A stretch of DNA of 64,000 nt, taken from assembly GCF_000422805.1 (NCBI RefSeq), contig NZ_KE383922.1, forward strand, positions 485,772 to 549,771. Direction: 5' to 3'. Below, one piece after another: positions 17,891 to 26,777 of this stretch. The position numbers were made by a program, and so were the translations under genes. How positions within the stretch are numbered: position 1 is the stretch's first letter; the number at the start of each line of letters is the position of its first letter. The DNA is from Nocardioides halotolerans DSM 19273. GTDB lineage: Bacteria; Actinomycetota; Actinomycetes; Propionibacteriales; Nocardioidaceae. Below the pieces are notes generated by a model. The model was not told where the DNA came from, ran no database searches, and saw only the letters and a program-made list of their open reading frames with translations.

Positions 17891-17917
17891 TATCCAACGA
17901 GCGACATACTGCTCTGC

Positions 17918-18724
17918 GTGACGGCGCCGATGACGGGGTTCGCCTACCTCGACGAGGTGGCGAGCGACCCGGACGGCGTGCTGGCCTTCGCCCACCGCGG
18001 CGGCGCCTACCACCCCGAGATCGAGGGCCTCGAGAACACCCTGGCGGCGTTCAAGCACGCCGTCGCGCTCGGCTACGACTACCTCGAGACCGACGTCCAC
18101 GTGACCGGCGACGGCGTGCTGCTCGCCTTCCACGACGCGGTGCTCGACCGGGTCACCGACGTCGAGGGTGCCATCGCCGACCTCACCTTCGAGGAGGTGC
18201 GCAGGGCGCTGGTCGGGGGTCGCGAGCAGGTGCCGACGCTCGCCCAGCTCTTCGACGAGTTCCCGCGGGCGCGGTTCAACGTCGATCTCAAGTCGGAGGG
18301 CGCGGTGCCGGCCCTGGCGGCGTTCATCGAGGAGCGCGAGGCCTGGGACCGGGTGCTGGTGGGCTCGTTCAGCCCGCAGCGGCTCGCGGAGTTCCGCCGG
18401 CTCACCCAGCACCGGGTGCCGACGTCGGGCACGCCCGTCGAGGTCGCGATCTTCCGCTTCGTGCCGAGCGCGCGGGTCGCGGACTGGCTCACCCGCAGAC
18501 GGGTCGCCGCCCTCCAGATCCCCCACAAGCGCGGCCGCTGGACCATCGCCAGCTCCGGGCTCGTACGCCGCGCCCACGCGACCGGCAAGCATGTGCACGT
18601 GTGGACCGTCGACGACCCCGACGAGATGAGGGCACTCCTCGACCGCGGGGTCGACGGGCTCTTCACCGACCGCACCGACCTGCTCAAGGACGTGCTCACC
18701 GAGCGCGGCCTCTGGAGGGAATGA
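17918..18724 (+). CDS. Glycerophosphodiester phosphodiesterase
   Basis: A 268-residue GDPD TIM-barrel enzyme. FAHRGGAYHPEIEGLENTLA carries the catalytic HRG and the N-T-L-A substrate/metal residues; YLETDVHVTGDGVLLAFHDAVLDR carries the metal-binding E-x-D and the catalytic HD. The end, VHVWTVDDPDEMRALLDRGV followed by DGLFTDR, is the conserved last strands. It hydrolyses glycerophosphodiesters to glycerol 3-phosphate and an alcohol; no signal peptide, so cytoplasmic. CATACT precedes the GTG by 7 nt. The frame extends back through the tandem repeats, which was rejected. The UMF1 transporter follows 4 nt later. Confidence 0.93.
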   Translation: MTAPMTGFAYLDEVASDPDGVLAFAHRGGAYHPEIEGLENTLAAFKHAVALGYDYLETDVHVTGDGVLLAFHDAVLDRVTDVEGAIADLTFEEVRRALVGGREQVPTLAQLFDEFPRARFNVDLKSEGAVPALAAFIEEREAWDRVLVGSFSPQRLAEFRRLTQHRVPTSGTPVEVAIFRFVPSARVADWLTRRRVAALQIPHKRGRWTIASSGLVRRAHATGKHVHVWTVDDPDEMRALLDRGVDGLFTDRTDLLKDVLTERGLWRE

Positions 18725-18728
18725 GCGC

Positions 18729-20120
18729 ATGCAGCCACCGACCGGCTTCGCGGACCTCGGCCCGCTGCGTGACCAGGCCGAGCGACAGCGCGAGCAACGG
18801 GCGTGGAACTGGTACGACTGGGCGAACTCCGCCTACTACACGACCGTGCTCACGGTGCTGTTCGCGCCGTACATGATCACCGTCGCCGGTCGGGCCGCGG
18901 GCTGCGGCGACGACGCCGACGACACCTGCGACAAGACCGTCACGCTCCTCGGCCTCCACCTCGCGGCCGGGTCGCTGCCGTTCTACCTCACCAGCTTCGC
19001 CACGATCCTCAGCGCCGTGATCCTGCCGATCGTGGGCGCCTTCGCCGACGCGTCGGCCCACAAGAAGCGGCAGATGGCGGCCTTCGCCTGGGCCGGGTCC
19101 TTCTTCGCCGGGCTGCTCTTCTTCATGCAGGGCGACCAGTGGCAGCTGGCCGCGGTGTGCATCGTCCTGAGCAGCGTGCTGGGCGGCTGCTCGCTGGTGA
19201 GCTACTACGCGATCCTCTGCGACATCTCGACCGAGGAGGAGCGCGACCGGGTCTCGTCACGGGGGTGGGCGTTCGGCTACCTCGGCGGCGGGCTGCTGCT
19301 GCTCATCAACCTGGCGATGGTGCTCGGTCACGACGCGATCGGCCTCGACAAGGAGCTCTCGGTCCGCCTGTCGCTGCTCTCGGCCGCGCTCTGGTGGGCC
19401 GGCTTCACCATCATCCCGTTCCGGCGCCTGCACGACCGGCCGCCCGCCGAGGCGGTGCGACGCTCGGGCGGGCTGGTCGAGCGCAGCTTCGGCCAGCTGT
19501 TCGCCACCATGAAGGAGCTGCGCCGCTATCCGATGACGCTGACCTTCCTCCTCGCCTACGTCTTCTACAACGACGGCATCCAGACGGTGATCTACGCCGC
19601 CTCCACCTACGGCTCCAAGCAGCTGGAGTTCGGCGACTCGGTCCTGATCGCGACGATCCTGCTCATCCAGTTCGTGGCCTTCGGCGGCGCCCTCTTCTTC
19701 GGCCGGCTCGCGGCGCGGCACGGCGCCTACCGGGCGATCCTGTGGGGCACCTTCGCGTGGATGGCGATCGTGGTGGTGGCGATGTTCCTGCCGGCCAGGA
19801 ACGTCGTGCTGTTCCTGGTCGTCGGCATCGCGATCGGGGTGGTCCTGGGCGGCACCCAGGCGCTGTCGCGGTCCTTCTTCAGCCTGCTCATCCCCCGCGG
19901 CCGCGAGGGCGAGTACTTCGCGCTCTACAACGCCTTCGAGCGGGGCACGTCGTGGTTCGGCGTGCTCCTGTTCGGGCTGGTCTTCCAGCTCAGCGGCTCC
20001 TACCGGCCCGCGATCGTCAGCCTGGTCGTGTTCTTCGTGCTGGGGGCGTTCTTCCTCCTGCGCCTCGACCCCGAGCGCGGCATCCGCGAGGCCGGCAACA
20101 CCGTGCCGGCGACCATCTGA
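18729..20120 (+). CDS. UMF1/Atg22-type MFS transporter
   Basis: A 463-residue membrane protein with about 12 helices. The opening WNWYDWANSAYYTTVLTVLF is the UMF1 (unknown major facilitator 1, Atg22-like) signature, and GGTQALSRSFFSLLIPRG and EYFALYNAFERGTSWFG are conserved later blocks. Yeast Atg22 exports amino acids from the vacuole; bacterial substrates are unknown. It directly follows the GDPD gene with GGAGGG upstream of its ATG, so the pair is probably one operon. Confidence 0.9.
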   Translation: MQPPTGFADLGPLRDQAERQREQRAWNWYDWANSAYYTTVLTVLFAPYMITVAGRAAGCGDDADDTCDKTVTLLGLHLAAGSLPFYLTSFATILSAVILPIVGAFADASAHKKRQMAAFAWAGSFFAGLLFFMQGDQWQLAAVCIVLSSVLGGCSLVSYYAILCDISTEEERDRVSSRGWAFGYLGGGLLLLINLAMVLGHDAIGLDKELSVRLSLLSAALWWAGFTIIPFRRLHDRPPAEAVRRSGGLVERSFGQLFATMKELRRYPMTLTFLLAYVFYNDGIQTVIYAASTYGSKQLEFGDSVLIATILLIQFVAFGGALFFGRLAARHGAYRAILWGTFAWMAIVVVAMFLPARNVVLFLVVGIAIGVVLGGTQALSRSFFSLLIPRGREGEYFALYNAFERGTSWFGVLLFGLVFQLSGSYRPAIVSLVVFFVLGAFFLLRLDPERGIREAGNTVPATI

Positions 20121-20261
20121 CCCCTCCCTCAGCAATGCGGCCGTGCGGCGCGCCGTACGCCGCGTCCCGCCTCCGCGCGGCGCGACAAGCTAGGCTTGGC
20201 GACCGAGCCCGACGTGCCCGCTGACCTGCGCATCTGGGCGGAGGGCGCCGCGAGGAATGGG

Positions 20262-20287
20262 GGAATCTTCGCGGGCTCGGTACCGTT
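20262..20287 (+). promoter_or_regulatory. SigR-type promoter of rbpA
   Basis: GGAAT (20262-20266), exactly 18 bp, then GTT (20285-20287), matching the Streptomyces SigR (mycobacterial SigH) consensus GGAAT-N18-GTT. It lies 110 nt before rbpA, a known SigR target in Streptomyces coelicolor. A second GGAAT at 20254 is badly spaced. The rest of the 276-bp gap 20121-20396 shows no gene. Confidence 0.72.
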
Positions 20288-20396
20288 ATCTGCTCGACGG
20301 GGTACTTGTCAACGGGGGTCCGCAGCCAACCTTTGGCCGGTTCACACCGTCTCTGACGATGTACGCGGACAAAAAACACGATTTGGAGGTGCCTTC

Positions 20397-20783
20397 ATGG
20401 CGGAGCGCACGCTACGCGGAGCGCGGCTGGGAGGCCAGAGTTTCGAGGACGAGCGCGGCATCGAGTTCGCCGCTCGCCAGCAGGTCGGCTACCGCTGCCC
20501 GCAGGGCCACGAGTTCGAGATCACGATGTCCATCGAGGCAGAGATCCCGGCGGTGTGGGAGTGCCCGCGGTGCGGCGAGGAGAGCGAGAGCACGGCCGGC
20601 ATCGAGCGTGAGGTGAAGGCCGAGAAGCCGGTCCGCACCCACTGGGACATGCTGCTCGAGCGTCGTTCGGAGAAGGAGCTCGAGGACATCCTCAAGGAGC
20701 GTCTCGAGCTGCTGCGCGGCGGCGAGATCGGCCCCGCGCACCTCCACCGCGCCAACGCGAAGAAGCGCCGCGCCTCGGCCTGA
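20397..20783 (+). CDS. rbpA: RNA polymerase-binding protein RbpA
   Basis: A 128-residue RbpA. The N-terminal tail MAERTLRGARLGGQSFEDERG contacts the polymerase, the zinc core has YRCPQGHEFE and WECPRCGEES (here Cys-His-Cys-Cys-type ligands as in the family), and the C-terminal sigma-interaction domain is THWDMLLERRSEKELEDIL. RbpA binds sigma A/HrdB and stabilises the open complex; in Streptomyces it also supports recovery from thiol stress. GGAGGT is 6 nt before the ATG. A longer frame from 20196 runs through the promoter and was rejected. Confidence 0.97.
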   Translation: MAERTLRGARLGGQSFEDERGIEFAARQQVGYRCPQGHEFEITMSIEAEIPAVWECPRCGEESESTAGIEREVKAEKPVRTHWDMLLERRSEKELEDILKERLELLRGGEIGPAHLHRANAKKRRASA

Positions 20784-20844
20784 GCCGTCTGCTCAACCGT
20801 GTGAGGCCACGCCGCTCGCTCGTTCCTCGCGACCGGCTGCTCAC

Positions 20845-21309
20845 TCAGTCGTCGACCACCTCGCCCCGGATCACCGGCCCGTCAGGGCCGGCGCCGGGGC
20901 GTCGTGCTGCTCCGGGCCCCATCACGACCAGCCGGCTCGTGACCAGACCGGTGAGCAGCCGCCGGAAGACCGGCCGCGTGAACGGCAGGATCATCAGCAC
21001 GCCGAAGGCGTCGGTCACGAAGCCCGGGGCGAGCATGAGCGTGCCGCCGATCAGGATCAGCGCTCCGTCGGCGAGCTCCCGGGCCGGCATCCGGCCGCTG
21101 TCGAGCGCCTCGCGCAGGGCCCGCCACGCGCGGGCACCCTCGTGCCGGATCAGCCACGTGCCGAGGATGCTGTCGATGACCAGCAGGAGGATCGTCCACC
21201 AGGGGCCGATGGCCTGGCCGACCTGGATGATCACGTAGATCTCGACCAGCGGCATCACCACGAAGAGGACGACGAGCAGCCAGCCGAGGCCCGTACGCCG
21301 TCGCGCCAT
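20845..21309 (-). CDS. fxsA: FxsA family membrane protein
   Basis: A 154-residue FxsA-type protein: VVLFVVMPLVEIYVIIQVGQ and TILLLVIDSILGTWLIRHEG are helices 1-2, and LILIGGTLMLAPGFVTDAFG is the conserved third block, followed by a soluble basic tail. E. coli FxsA counters F-plasmid exclusion of phage T7 through interaction with PifA; the native actinobacterial role is unknown. Its ATG overlaps the ppm1 stop (TGATG), so it ends the lnt-ppm1-fxsA operon. Confidence 0.9.
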   Translation of the reverse strand: MARRRTGLGWLLVVLFVVMPLVEIYVIIQVGQAIGPWWTILLLVIDSILGTWLIRHEGARAWRALREALDSGRMPARELADGALILIGGTLMLAPGFVTDAFGVLMILPFTRPVFRRLLTGLVTSRLVVMGPGAARRPGAGPDGPVIRGEVVDD

Positions 21310-22079
21310 CAGCTGGCTCCGGTCGGTCGGCCCTTGGAGCGCCCGAGCGCCCGGCGCAGCTGGTCGCGGCGCTCGCGCAGCCCCCAGCGGGTGATCCGGC
21401 GCAGCGACTCGGTCGCCACGGCGCCGCTCATCTTGGAGTCGCCCCGCTCCCGCTCGACGAACTCGATGGGCACCTCGCGGACGGTGAGCCCGGCCCGCAG
21501 GCACCGCGTCACCAGGTCGGTCTGGAAGACGTAGCCCGTGGACTGCACCGAGGCGAGGTCGATCTTCTCCAGCGCGCTGCGGCGGAAGACCCGGAAGCCC
21601 GCCGTGGCGTCGCGGATCGAGATGCCGAGCAGCATCCGGACGTAGAGGTTGCCGCCGCGCGACAGCGCCTCGCGCCGCAGCGGCCAGTTGACCACCGACC
21701 CGCCGGGGATCCACCGCGAGCCGATCACCAGGTCGGCGTCGAGCAGCGCCTCGAGGAGCCGGTGCAGCTGCTCGGGCTGGTGGGAGCCGTCGGCGTCCAT
21801 CTCGCCGATGACGTCGTAGCCGGTCTCCAGCGCCCACGCGAACCCCGCGAGGTACGCCGCCCCGAGGCCGCCCTTGCCCGGCCGGTGCAGGACGTGGACG
21901 GCGGGGTCGGCGGCGGCGAGCTCGTCGGCGAGCGCGCCCGTGCCGTCGGGAGAGTTGTCGTCGACGACGAGCACGTCGACGGTGGGCTGGGCCGTGCGGA
22001 GCCGCCCGATCAGCCACGCGAGGTTGTCCGCCTCGTCGTAGGTCGGGATGACCATGATGACGCGCCCCAGGTCGCTCAT
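21309..22079 (-). CDS. ppm1: Polyprenol monophosphomannose synthase
   Basis: A 256-residue GT2 glycosyltransferase. IPTYDEADNLAWLIGRL opens the fold, VLVVDDNSPDGTG is the nucleotide-binding block, EMDADGSHQPEQLHRLL carries the DAD metal motif, and GSRWIPGGSVVNWPL is specific to dolichyl/polyprenyl-phosphate mannose synthases. It makes polyprenyl-phosphate mannose for lipoglycans and protein O-mannosylation. In Mycobacterium tuberculosis the synthase and Lnt are one fused polypeptide; here they are separate genes with a 4-nt overlap (ATGA). Confidence 0.93.
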   Translation of the reverse strand: MSDLGRVIMVIPTYDEADNLAWLIGRLRTAQPTVDVLVVDDNSPDGTGALADELAAADPAVHVLHRPGKGGLGAAYLAGFAWALETGYDVIGEMDADGSHQPEQLHRLLEALLDADLVIGSRWIPGGSVVNWPLRREALSRGGNLYVRMLLGISIRDATAGFRVFRRSALEKIDLASVQSTGYVFQTDLVTRCLRAGLTVREVPIEFVERERGDSKMSGAVATESLRRITRWGLRERRDQLRRALGRSKGRPTGAS

Positions 22080-23653
22080 GCCCCTCCCCTTCTCGACGGC
22101 TCCAGCTCTCGGACCGGCGGAGCTCCCCTGCCCCCGTCCTGTTGTCGGCCCCGACGATACGGGAGCAGGACGAGCAGGACGCCGAGGCCCGTCAGCCCCG
22201 CCGCGAGCCGTCCGGTCCAGGGACCGATCCGGGTCGCCGGGGTGAGCCGGCTGGTGAGCCCGAGCCGCTCGACCATCACCGCGCGGGTGCGCTTGTCGGC
22301 CGTGGCCAGGACGTGGCCGTCGGGCGCGATGAGGCCCGAGACGCCGTTCGTCGTGGCCACCGCGACCCAGCGGCCCGTCTCCAGCGCCCGCAGCCTGGTG
22401 ATCGCGAACTGCTGGTCGGTCTGGTCGGTGTGGATGAATGTCGCCTGGCTGCTCTGCACCACGAGCAGCTGGGCGCCGTTGCGGAGCTGGGCGGTGAGGC
22501 CGTCGTCGTAGGCGATGTCGAAGCAGATGGCGTCGGCGACCGGGACCCCGTCGACGTCCAGCGGCTCGCGACGCGTGCCGCTGAGCATGTCGCGGCCGAC
22601 CTCGCGCAGCCGGTCGAAGAAGTTGTACTTCGTGAACACCGACCGGAGGGGGATGTACTCGCCGAACGGCACCGGGTGCCACTTCGTGTACCGGTCGCCG
22701 GCGCCGGTCTCGGGGTCCCACACGATGCCCTGGTTGAGCACCTGCTGGTCCTGCCCGTCGACGATGGCACCGACCAGGATCGGCACCCCGATCGCGGAGC
22801 TCGCGGCCCGGATGCCGGCGTTGGTCTCGCCGTCGTCGAACGGGTCGACGGCCGTGGAGTTCTCCGGCCAGACCACGAGGTCCGGCGGCGGCGCGTCGCC
22901 GGCCTCGACCCGGCGCGCGAGGTCGACCGTGGCGTCGACGGTGTTCTGGGTGACCTGGCGGTAGTCGTAGAGGATGTCGTCGCCGTTGCCGGGGACGTCG
23001 CCCTGGACCGCGGCGACCGTGAGCTCGCGATCGGCGGTGACCGTCCAGGGAGCGAGGGCCGGTACGGCGAGCACCGCCACCAGCCCGGCCAGGCAGAGCG
23101 CAGCCGCCCGGCGGCCGCCCTCCCCCGCCACCGGTCCCCGCACCAGCCAGGCCAGGAGCGCGCCGAGCAGCGCGAGGAGGAAGCTGACGCCGACCGCCCC
23201 GGCGTACGGCAGCGCGTCGGCGACCGGGGTGTCCACGACCCCGAACGCGAGCCGGCCCCACGGCATCCCGCCGAGCGGCCAGCCGCTGCGCCAGACCTCC
23301 ATGGCCGTCCAGGCCGAGGCGAACCACACCGGCCAGAGCCGGTGCCGCTGCACGATCGCGGAGAGCGCTCCCGCGAACCCGTAGAAGAGCGTCTCCAGCG
23401 CCGACAGCGCGAGCCACGCGGGGATGCCGACGGCGCGCATCCAGAAGATGTGGGTGAGGTAGAACGCGGCGCCGAAGCACACACCGACCACGAAGCCGCG
23501 GCGCAGCGACTGCCGCAGGGACCACGGGCCGTGCGTGGTCAGCGCGAACCCGGCGACGGCCAGCGGCATCAGCCAGGCGACGGCGACGGGCTCGAAGGCC
23601 AACGAGAGCACCAGCCCCGCGCCTGCGGCGAGGAGGGCTCTGGATCGCACCAC
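22076..23653 (-). CDS. lnt: Apolipoprotein N-acyltransferase
   Basis: A 525-residue protein with about eight N-terminal transmembrane helices and a nitrilase-fold domain outside the membrane. The Glu-Lys-Cys triad is visible: WPENST (Glu), TKWHPVPFGEYIP (Lys) and AICFDIAYDD (Cys). It adds the third acyl chain to diacylated lipoproteins. Tandem GTG codons lie at 23650 and 23653; the frame runs further up without a convincing start. First gene of the lnt-ppm1-fxsA operon. Confidence 0.92.
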   Translation of the reverse strand: MVRSRALLAAGAGLVLSLAFEPVAVAWLMPLAVAGFALTTHGPWSLRQSLRRGFVVGVCFGAAFYLTHIFWMRAVGIPAWLALSALETLFYGFAGALSAIVQRHRLWPVWFASAWTAMEVWRSGWPLGGMPWGRLAFGVVDTPVADALPYAGAVGVSFLLALLGALLAWLVRGPVAGEGGRRAAALCLAGLVAVLAVPALAPWTVTADRELTVAAVQGDVPGNGDDILYDYRQVTQNTVDATVDLARRVEAGDAPPPDLVVWPENSTAVDPFDDGETNAGIRAASSAIGVPILVGAIVDGQDQQVLNQGIVWDPETGAGDRYTKWHPVPFGEYIPLRSVFTKYNFFDRLREVGRDMLSGTRREPLDVDGVPVADAICFDIAYDDGLTAQLRNGAQLLVVQSSQATFIHTDQTDQQFAITRLRALETGRWVAVATTNGVSGLIAPDGHVLATADKRTRAVMVERLGLTSRLTPATRIGPWTGRLAAGLTGLGVLLVLLPYRRGRQQDGGRGAPPVRELEPSRRGGA

Positions 23654-23925
23654 GACACCAAGTGAAGCAGAAGGGTCGGAGGGGTCCCGCAGCTCTTCGG
23701 TCCAGCCCGGTCCGTGACCGGCTGCCACGGTCAGGCTGTTGTCTAGGGGGTGCGGGCCCCTCCGTGCCCTGCTCTCACGGAGAGCCCCAGCTCGGGCATC
23801 GGGTCGTCGGGAGATGGCACCTCGCCCTCCAACCCGGTGACCCGAGACCGGAGCTCGTGCCGTGATCTGCACGAGCGGACTGCGGGATACCCAACTCCCC
23901 CGAAGCCCTCCCGTCAACACCCCGC

Positions 23926-23957
23926 TGACCTGCGACGATGCGCGTCTTCGCAGGTCA
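23926..23957. terminator. Inverted repeat, candidate terminator of the kam operon
   Basis: TGACCTGCGA (23926-23935) and TCGCAGGTCA (23948-23957) form a perfect 10-bp stem with a 12-nt loop, about 100 nt after the end of kal and ahead of lnt. There is no U-tract, as is common in actinobacteria. The remainder of the gap 23654-24058 (about 405 nt) shows no gene I can support. Confidence 0.45.
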
Positions 23958-24058
23958 ACGGCCACCCCGTCGGCAGCACCGAGTTCTCAGAATTTCTGGA
24001 GGCGCGGCGTGTCGCGCGCAAGCGTGTCGGTACGACCGGACGGGTGGCCCCGGCGGCG

Positions 24059-24457
24059 TCAGCCCGCGGGCGGCGGAACCACGACGGTGGCCGTCGCGGA
24101 CGTCGCGAGCAGAGGCTCGTCGAAGGGCCGCGCCGCGCCGGGACGCTCCACGGTCGGCTCGCCCCGGGCCACGACGTGGACGCTCAGGTCCAGCCCGCGC
24201 GAGCGGGTGCCGACGCGGGTCAGCGTGCAGGTGATCTCCAGGACGTCGCCGGCGCGGACGGGGGCGTGGAACTGCACGTCGGAGTACGACGCGAGGAGGC
24301 CCTCGTCGCCGTCGGTGCGGATGCAGAGCTCGGTCGCGACGTCGCCGAACAGCTTCATCGAGTAGGCGCCGTCGACAAGGTTGCCGGCGTAGTGGGCGTC
24401 GGAGAACGGCACGTAGCGGCGGTGCACCACGCTGGTGCCGACCTCGGGGGCGGTCAT
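24059..24457 (-). CDS. kal: 3-aminobutyryl-CoA ammonia-lyase (hotdog fold)
   Basis: A 132-residue hotdog-fold protein. VVHRRYVPFSDAHYAGNLVD and YSMKLFGDVATELCIRTDGDEG are the Kal-type blocks, and VQFHAPVRAGDVLEITCTL is the hotdog helix-strand region. In lysine fermentation Kal removes ammonia from L-3-aminobutyryl-CoA to give crotonyl-CoA. It is the last gene of kdd-kamD-kamE-kal, overlapping the kamE stop by 4 nt; the context makes the function much firmer than the fold alone. The enzyme is much shorter than the Clostridium pathway dehydrogenases but normal for Kal. Confidence 0.85.
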   Translation of the reverse strand: MTAPEVGTSVVHRRYVPFSDAHYAGNLVDGAYSMKLFGDVATELCIRTDGDEGLLASYSDVQFHAPVRAGDVLEITCTLTRVGTRSRGLDLSVHVVARGEPTVERPGAARPFDEPLLATSATATVVVPPPAG

Positions 24458-25194
24458 GCAGCAACCTTCGCAGGCGCGAGCCGGTGCACGAGGAACGACG
24501 CGACCTCGCCGGGCGTCGTGCCGCGGCCGAAGACCCGGTCGACGCCGAGCTCGCCGGCCATCGTCTCGTCGAAGCGCGGTCCGCCGACGACGAGCAGCGG
24601 GCGCCGTTCGGCGGGATAGGCCTCGCGGAACGCCGCGGACATCTCCCGCGTGTTGAGCAGGTGGGCGTCGCGCTGGGTGATCACCTGCGAGACCAGGACG
24701 GCGTCGGCCTTCTCCGCCCGCGCCCGCTCGACGAGCTGCGGCACGGACACCTGGGCGCCGAGGTTGACCACCTTGAGCTCGCGGTAGTACTCCAGCCCCT
24801 TCTCGCCGGCGAAGCCCTTGATGTTGAGGATCGCGTCGATGCCGACGGTGTGCGCGTCGGTGCCGATGCACCCGCCGACGACCACGAGCCGGCGCCGCAT
24901 GCCGCGCTTCACTGCGGCGTTGACCTCCTTCGGCGTCAACAGCGGGTAGTCGCGCTCGACCACCTCGACCTTGCTGGTGTCGACGAGGTGGTTGACGCGG
25001 CCGTAGACCACGAAGAACGTGAAGTCGGGCCCCATCGGTTTGCTGTGCACGACCAGGGCGGGGTCCATGCCCATCTTGTTCGCGAGCTGGACGGCGGCCC
25101 CCTCCGCGACCTTCGAGTGCGCGACGGGCAGCGTGAAGCTCAGCTGCACCATGCCGTCGCCGGTGGTGTCGCCGTACGGGCGGACGATGGTCAT
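24454..25194 (-). CDS. kamE: Lysine 5,6-aminomutase beta subunit
   Basis: A 246-residue cobalamin-binding subunit. GTDAHTVGIDAILNIKGFAG holds the D-x-H-x-x-G motif whose His coordinates cobalt, and VSQVITQRDAHLLNT and VVGGPRFDETMAGELG fit the rest of the Rossmann-type B12 domain. In this family a Lys in the beta subunit also carries PLP; candidates near the B12 motif are visible but I cannot pick one. It works with KamD on L-beta-lysine, moving the terminal amino group from carbon 6 to 5. The ATG overlaps the kamD stop by 4 nt. Confidence 0.93.
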   Translation of the reverse strand: MTIVRPYGDTTGDGMVQLSFTLPVAHSKVAEGAAVQLANKMGMDPALVVHSKPMGPDFTFFVVYGRVNHLVDTSKVEVVERDYPLLTPKEVNAAVKRGMRRRLVVVGGCIGTDAHTVGIDAILNIKGFAGEKGLEYYRELKVVNLGAQVSVPQLVERARAEKADAVLVSQVITQRDAHLLNTREMSAAFREAYPAERRPLLVVGGPRFDETMAGELGVDRVFGRGTTPGEVASFLVHRLAPAKVAA

Positions 25195-26777
25195 GGTGCG
25201 CTCACTCGATCCGTCGCCTCCAGCAGCTCGGACGCGGGGTTGTAGTAGACGCTCGACTTCTTCGCGACGCCGTCGAGGCCGCGGCCGGCGTCGGCCGGGC
25301 GGCGCATCAGCCCGAACGTGCCGTCGGCGATGCCTTCCAAGAGACTCTCCTGCGCCAGTCTCTCGAGCAGTCCGACGGCGTCGTCCAGCACCGCGCGAGC
25401 GCGCTGCTGGACGAAGCCCCCGGGGCTGGGCCGGAAGTCCTCGTGCAGGTCGCCGGTGGCGTCGAGGACGTAGCGGACGTTCTGGAGGGCGATGTCGCGG
25501 TCGGAGAGCCAGGGCGTCACCACGGCCTCGGTCATCATCCCGACGAGCAGGATGCCCTGGCCGGTCAGCGACCCGATGAGGTTGAAGAACCCGTCGAGCA
25601 GGTTGCCCCGGAAGACGTCGCCGGTCATGTGCCGGGTGGGCGGCATCCACTTCAGCGGGGCGTCCGGGAACAGCTCGCGGGCCAGCAGCGCGTGCGCGAG
25701 CTCGAGCCGGAAGGAGTTCGGCAGGTCGGGGTCGATCTCGAAGGCGTGGCCAAGACCGAGCTGCCAGTCCTCGAGGCCGGCCTCCTTGGCGAAGTACTCG
25801 TTGAGCAGCTGGCTGGTCGTCACCGTGTGCGCGGCCTCGACGGCGTCGGCGGTGGTGAGGTAGTTGTCCTCGCCGGTGTTGATGATGATCCCGGCGCGGG
25901 CGTGCACCTGCCGGCTGAACCGCTGGTCGACGAAGGTGCGAACCGGGTTGATGTCGCGGAAGAGGATGCCGTACATCGAGTCGTTGAGCATCATGTCGAG
26001 CCGCTCGAGCCCGGCCAGGGTCGCGATCTCGGGCATGCAGAGCCCCGAGGCGTAGTTGGTGAGGCGCACGTAGCGGCCGAGCTCGGCACTCGACTCGTCG
26101 AGTGCGGCGCGCATCAGGCGGAAGTTCTCCTGGGTGGCGTAGGTGCCGGCGAACCCCTCGCGGGTGGCACCCTCCGGGACGTAGTCGAGCAGGCTCTGCC
26201 CGGTCGACCGGATCACCGCGATGACGTCGGCGCCCTCGCGGGCGGCCTGCTGGGCCTGCGGGATGTCCTCCATGATGTCGCCGGTCGCGACGATGAGGTA
26301 GATCCACGGCGTGCGCGGGGCGTCACCGTGCTTCTTGATCATCCTCGTCCGCTCGCGCCGGCGCCGGTCGATGCGCTTGAGCCCGGCGCCGACCTGCTTG
26401 CGGGCGGCCGCCCGCGCGCGTACGGCGTCGCGGCCCTCCGGCACCCGGAACGTCACCGACCCGGCGCCGGCCTTCTGCGCCAGGGTCGCGAGATCCTCGG
26501 CCTCGTGGCGCACGAGGGCGTCCCAGACCGGGAGCGCCACGCCGTGCTCGAGCCCGACGTCCGCACGGACGACGTCGAGCAGCCGGTTGGCCCACGGGAT
26601 GCCGTCGCCGTCGGCGCCCTGCAGCCCGGCCATGCGGAGGGTCGCGCGCTCCACGCTGACCGTGGTGTGCTGCTTGGCCATCTCGACGATCGGGCGCCCC
26701 GCCTTGCGCGCGAGCGTGCGCGCCTTGCGGACGGTTGCCGGGTCGAGGTCGAGCTTGCCCTTCGGCCGGCGGGTCAC
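25191..26777 (-). CDS. kamD: Lysine 5,6-aminomutase alpha subunit
   Basis: A 528-residue catalytic TIM-barrel subunit. Family blocks include LDLDPATVRKARTLARKAG near the N terminus, KHGDAPRTPWIYLIVATGDIMEDI split by the fold, DVIAVIRSTGQSLLDYVPEG, LNDSMYGILFRDINPVRTF and MTGDVFRGNLLDGFFN. With KamE, adenosylcobalamin and PLP it turns beta-lysine into 3,5-diaminohexanoate. The GTG start overlaps the end of kdd by 4 nt, giving a tightly coupled kdd-kamD-kamE-kal unit. Confidence 0.94.
   Translation of the reverse strand: MTRRPKGKLDLDPATVRKARTLARKAGRPIVEMAKQHTTVSVERATLRMAGLQGADGDGIPWANRLLDVVRADVGLEHGVALPVWDALVRHEAEDLATLAQKAGAGSVTFRVPEGRDAVRARAAARKQVGAGLKRIDRRRRERTRMIKKHGDAPRTPWIYLIVATGDIMEDIPQAQQAAREGADVIAVIRSTGQSLLDYVPEGATREGFAGTYATQENFRLMRAALDESSAELGRYVRLTNYASGLCMPEIATLAGLERLDMMLNDSMYGILFRDINPVRTFVDQRFSRQVHARAGIIINTGEDNYLTTADAVEAAHTVTTSQLLNEYFAKEAGLEDWQLGLGHAFEIDPDLPNSFRLELAHALLARELFPDAPLKWMPPTRHMTGDVFRGNLLDGFFNLIGSLTGQGILLVGMMTEAVVTPWLSDRDIALQNVRYVLDATGDLHEDFRPSPGGFVQQRARAVLDDAVGLLERLAQESLLEGIADGTFGLMRRPADAGRGLDGVAKKSSVYYNPASELLEATDRVSAP

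Noticed and set aside
17567..17917. N-terminal extension of the glycerophosphodiesterase
   Set aside because: Runs through the tandem repeats; the conserved start is MTGFAYLDE and a -10 box sits 7 nt before the GTG at 17918.
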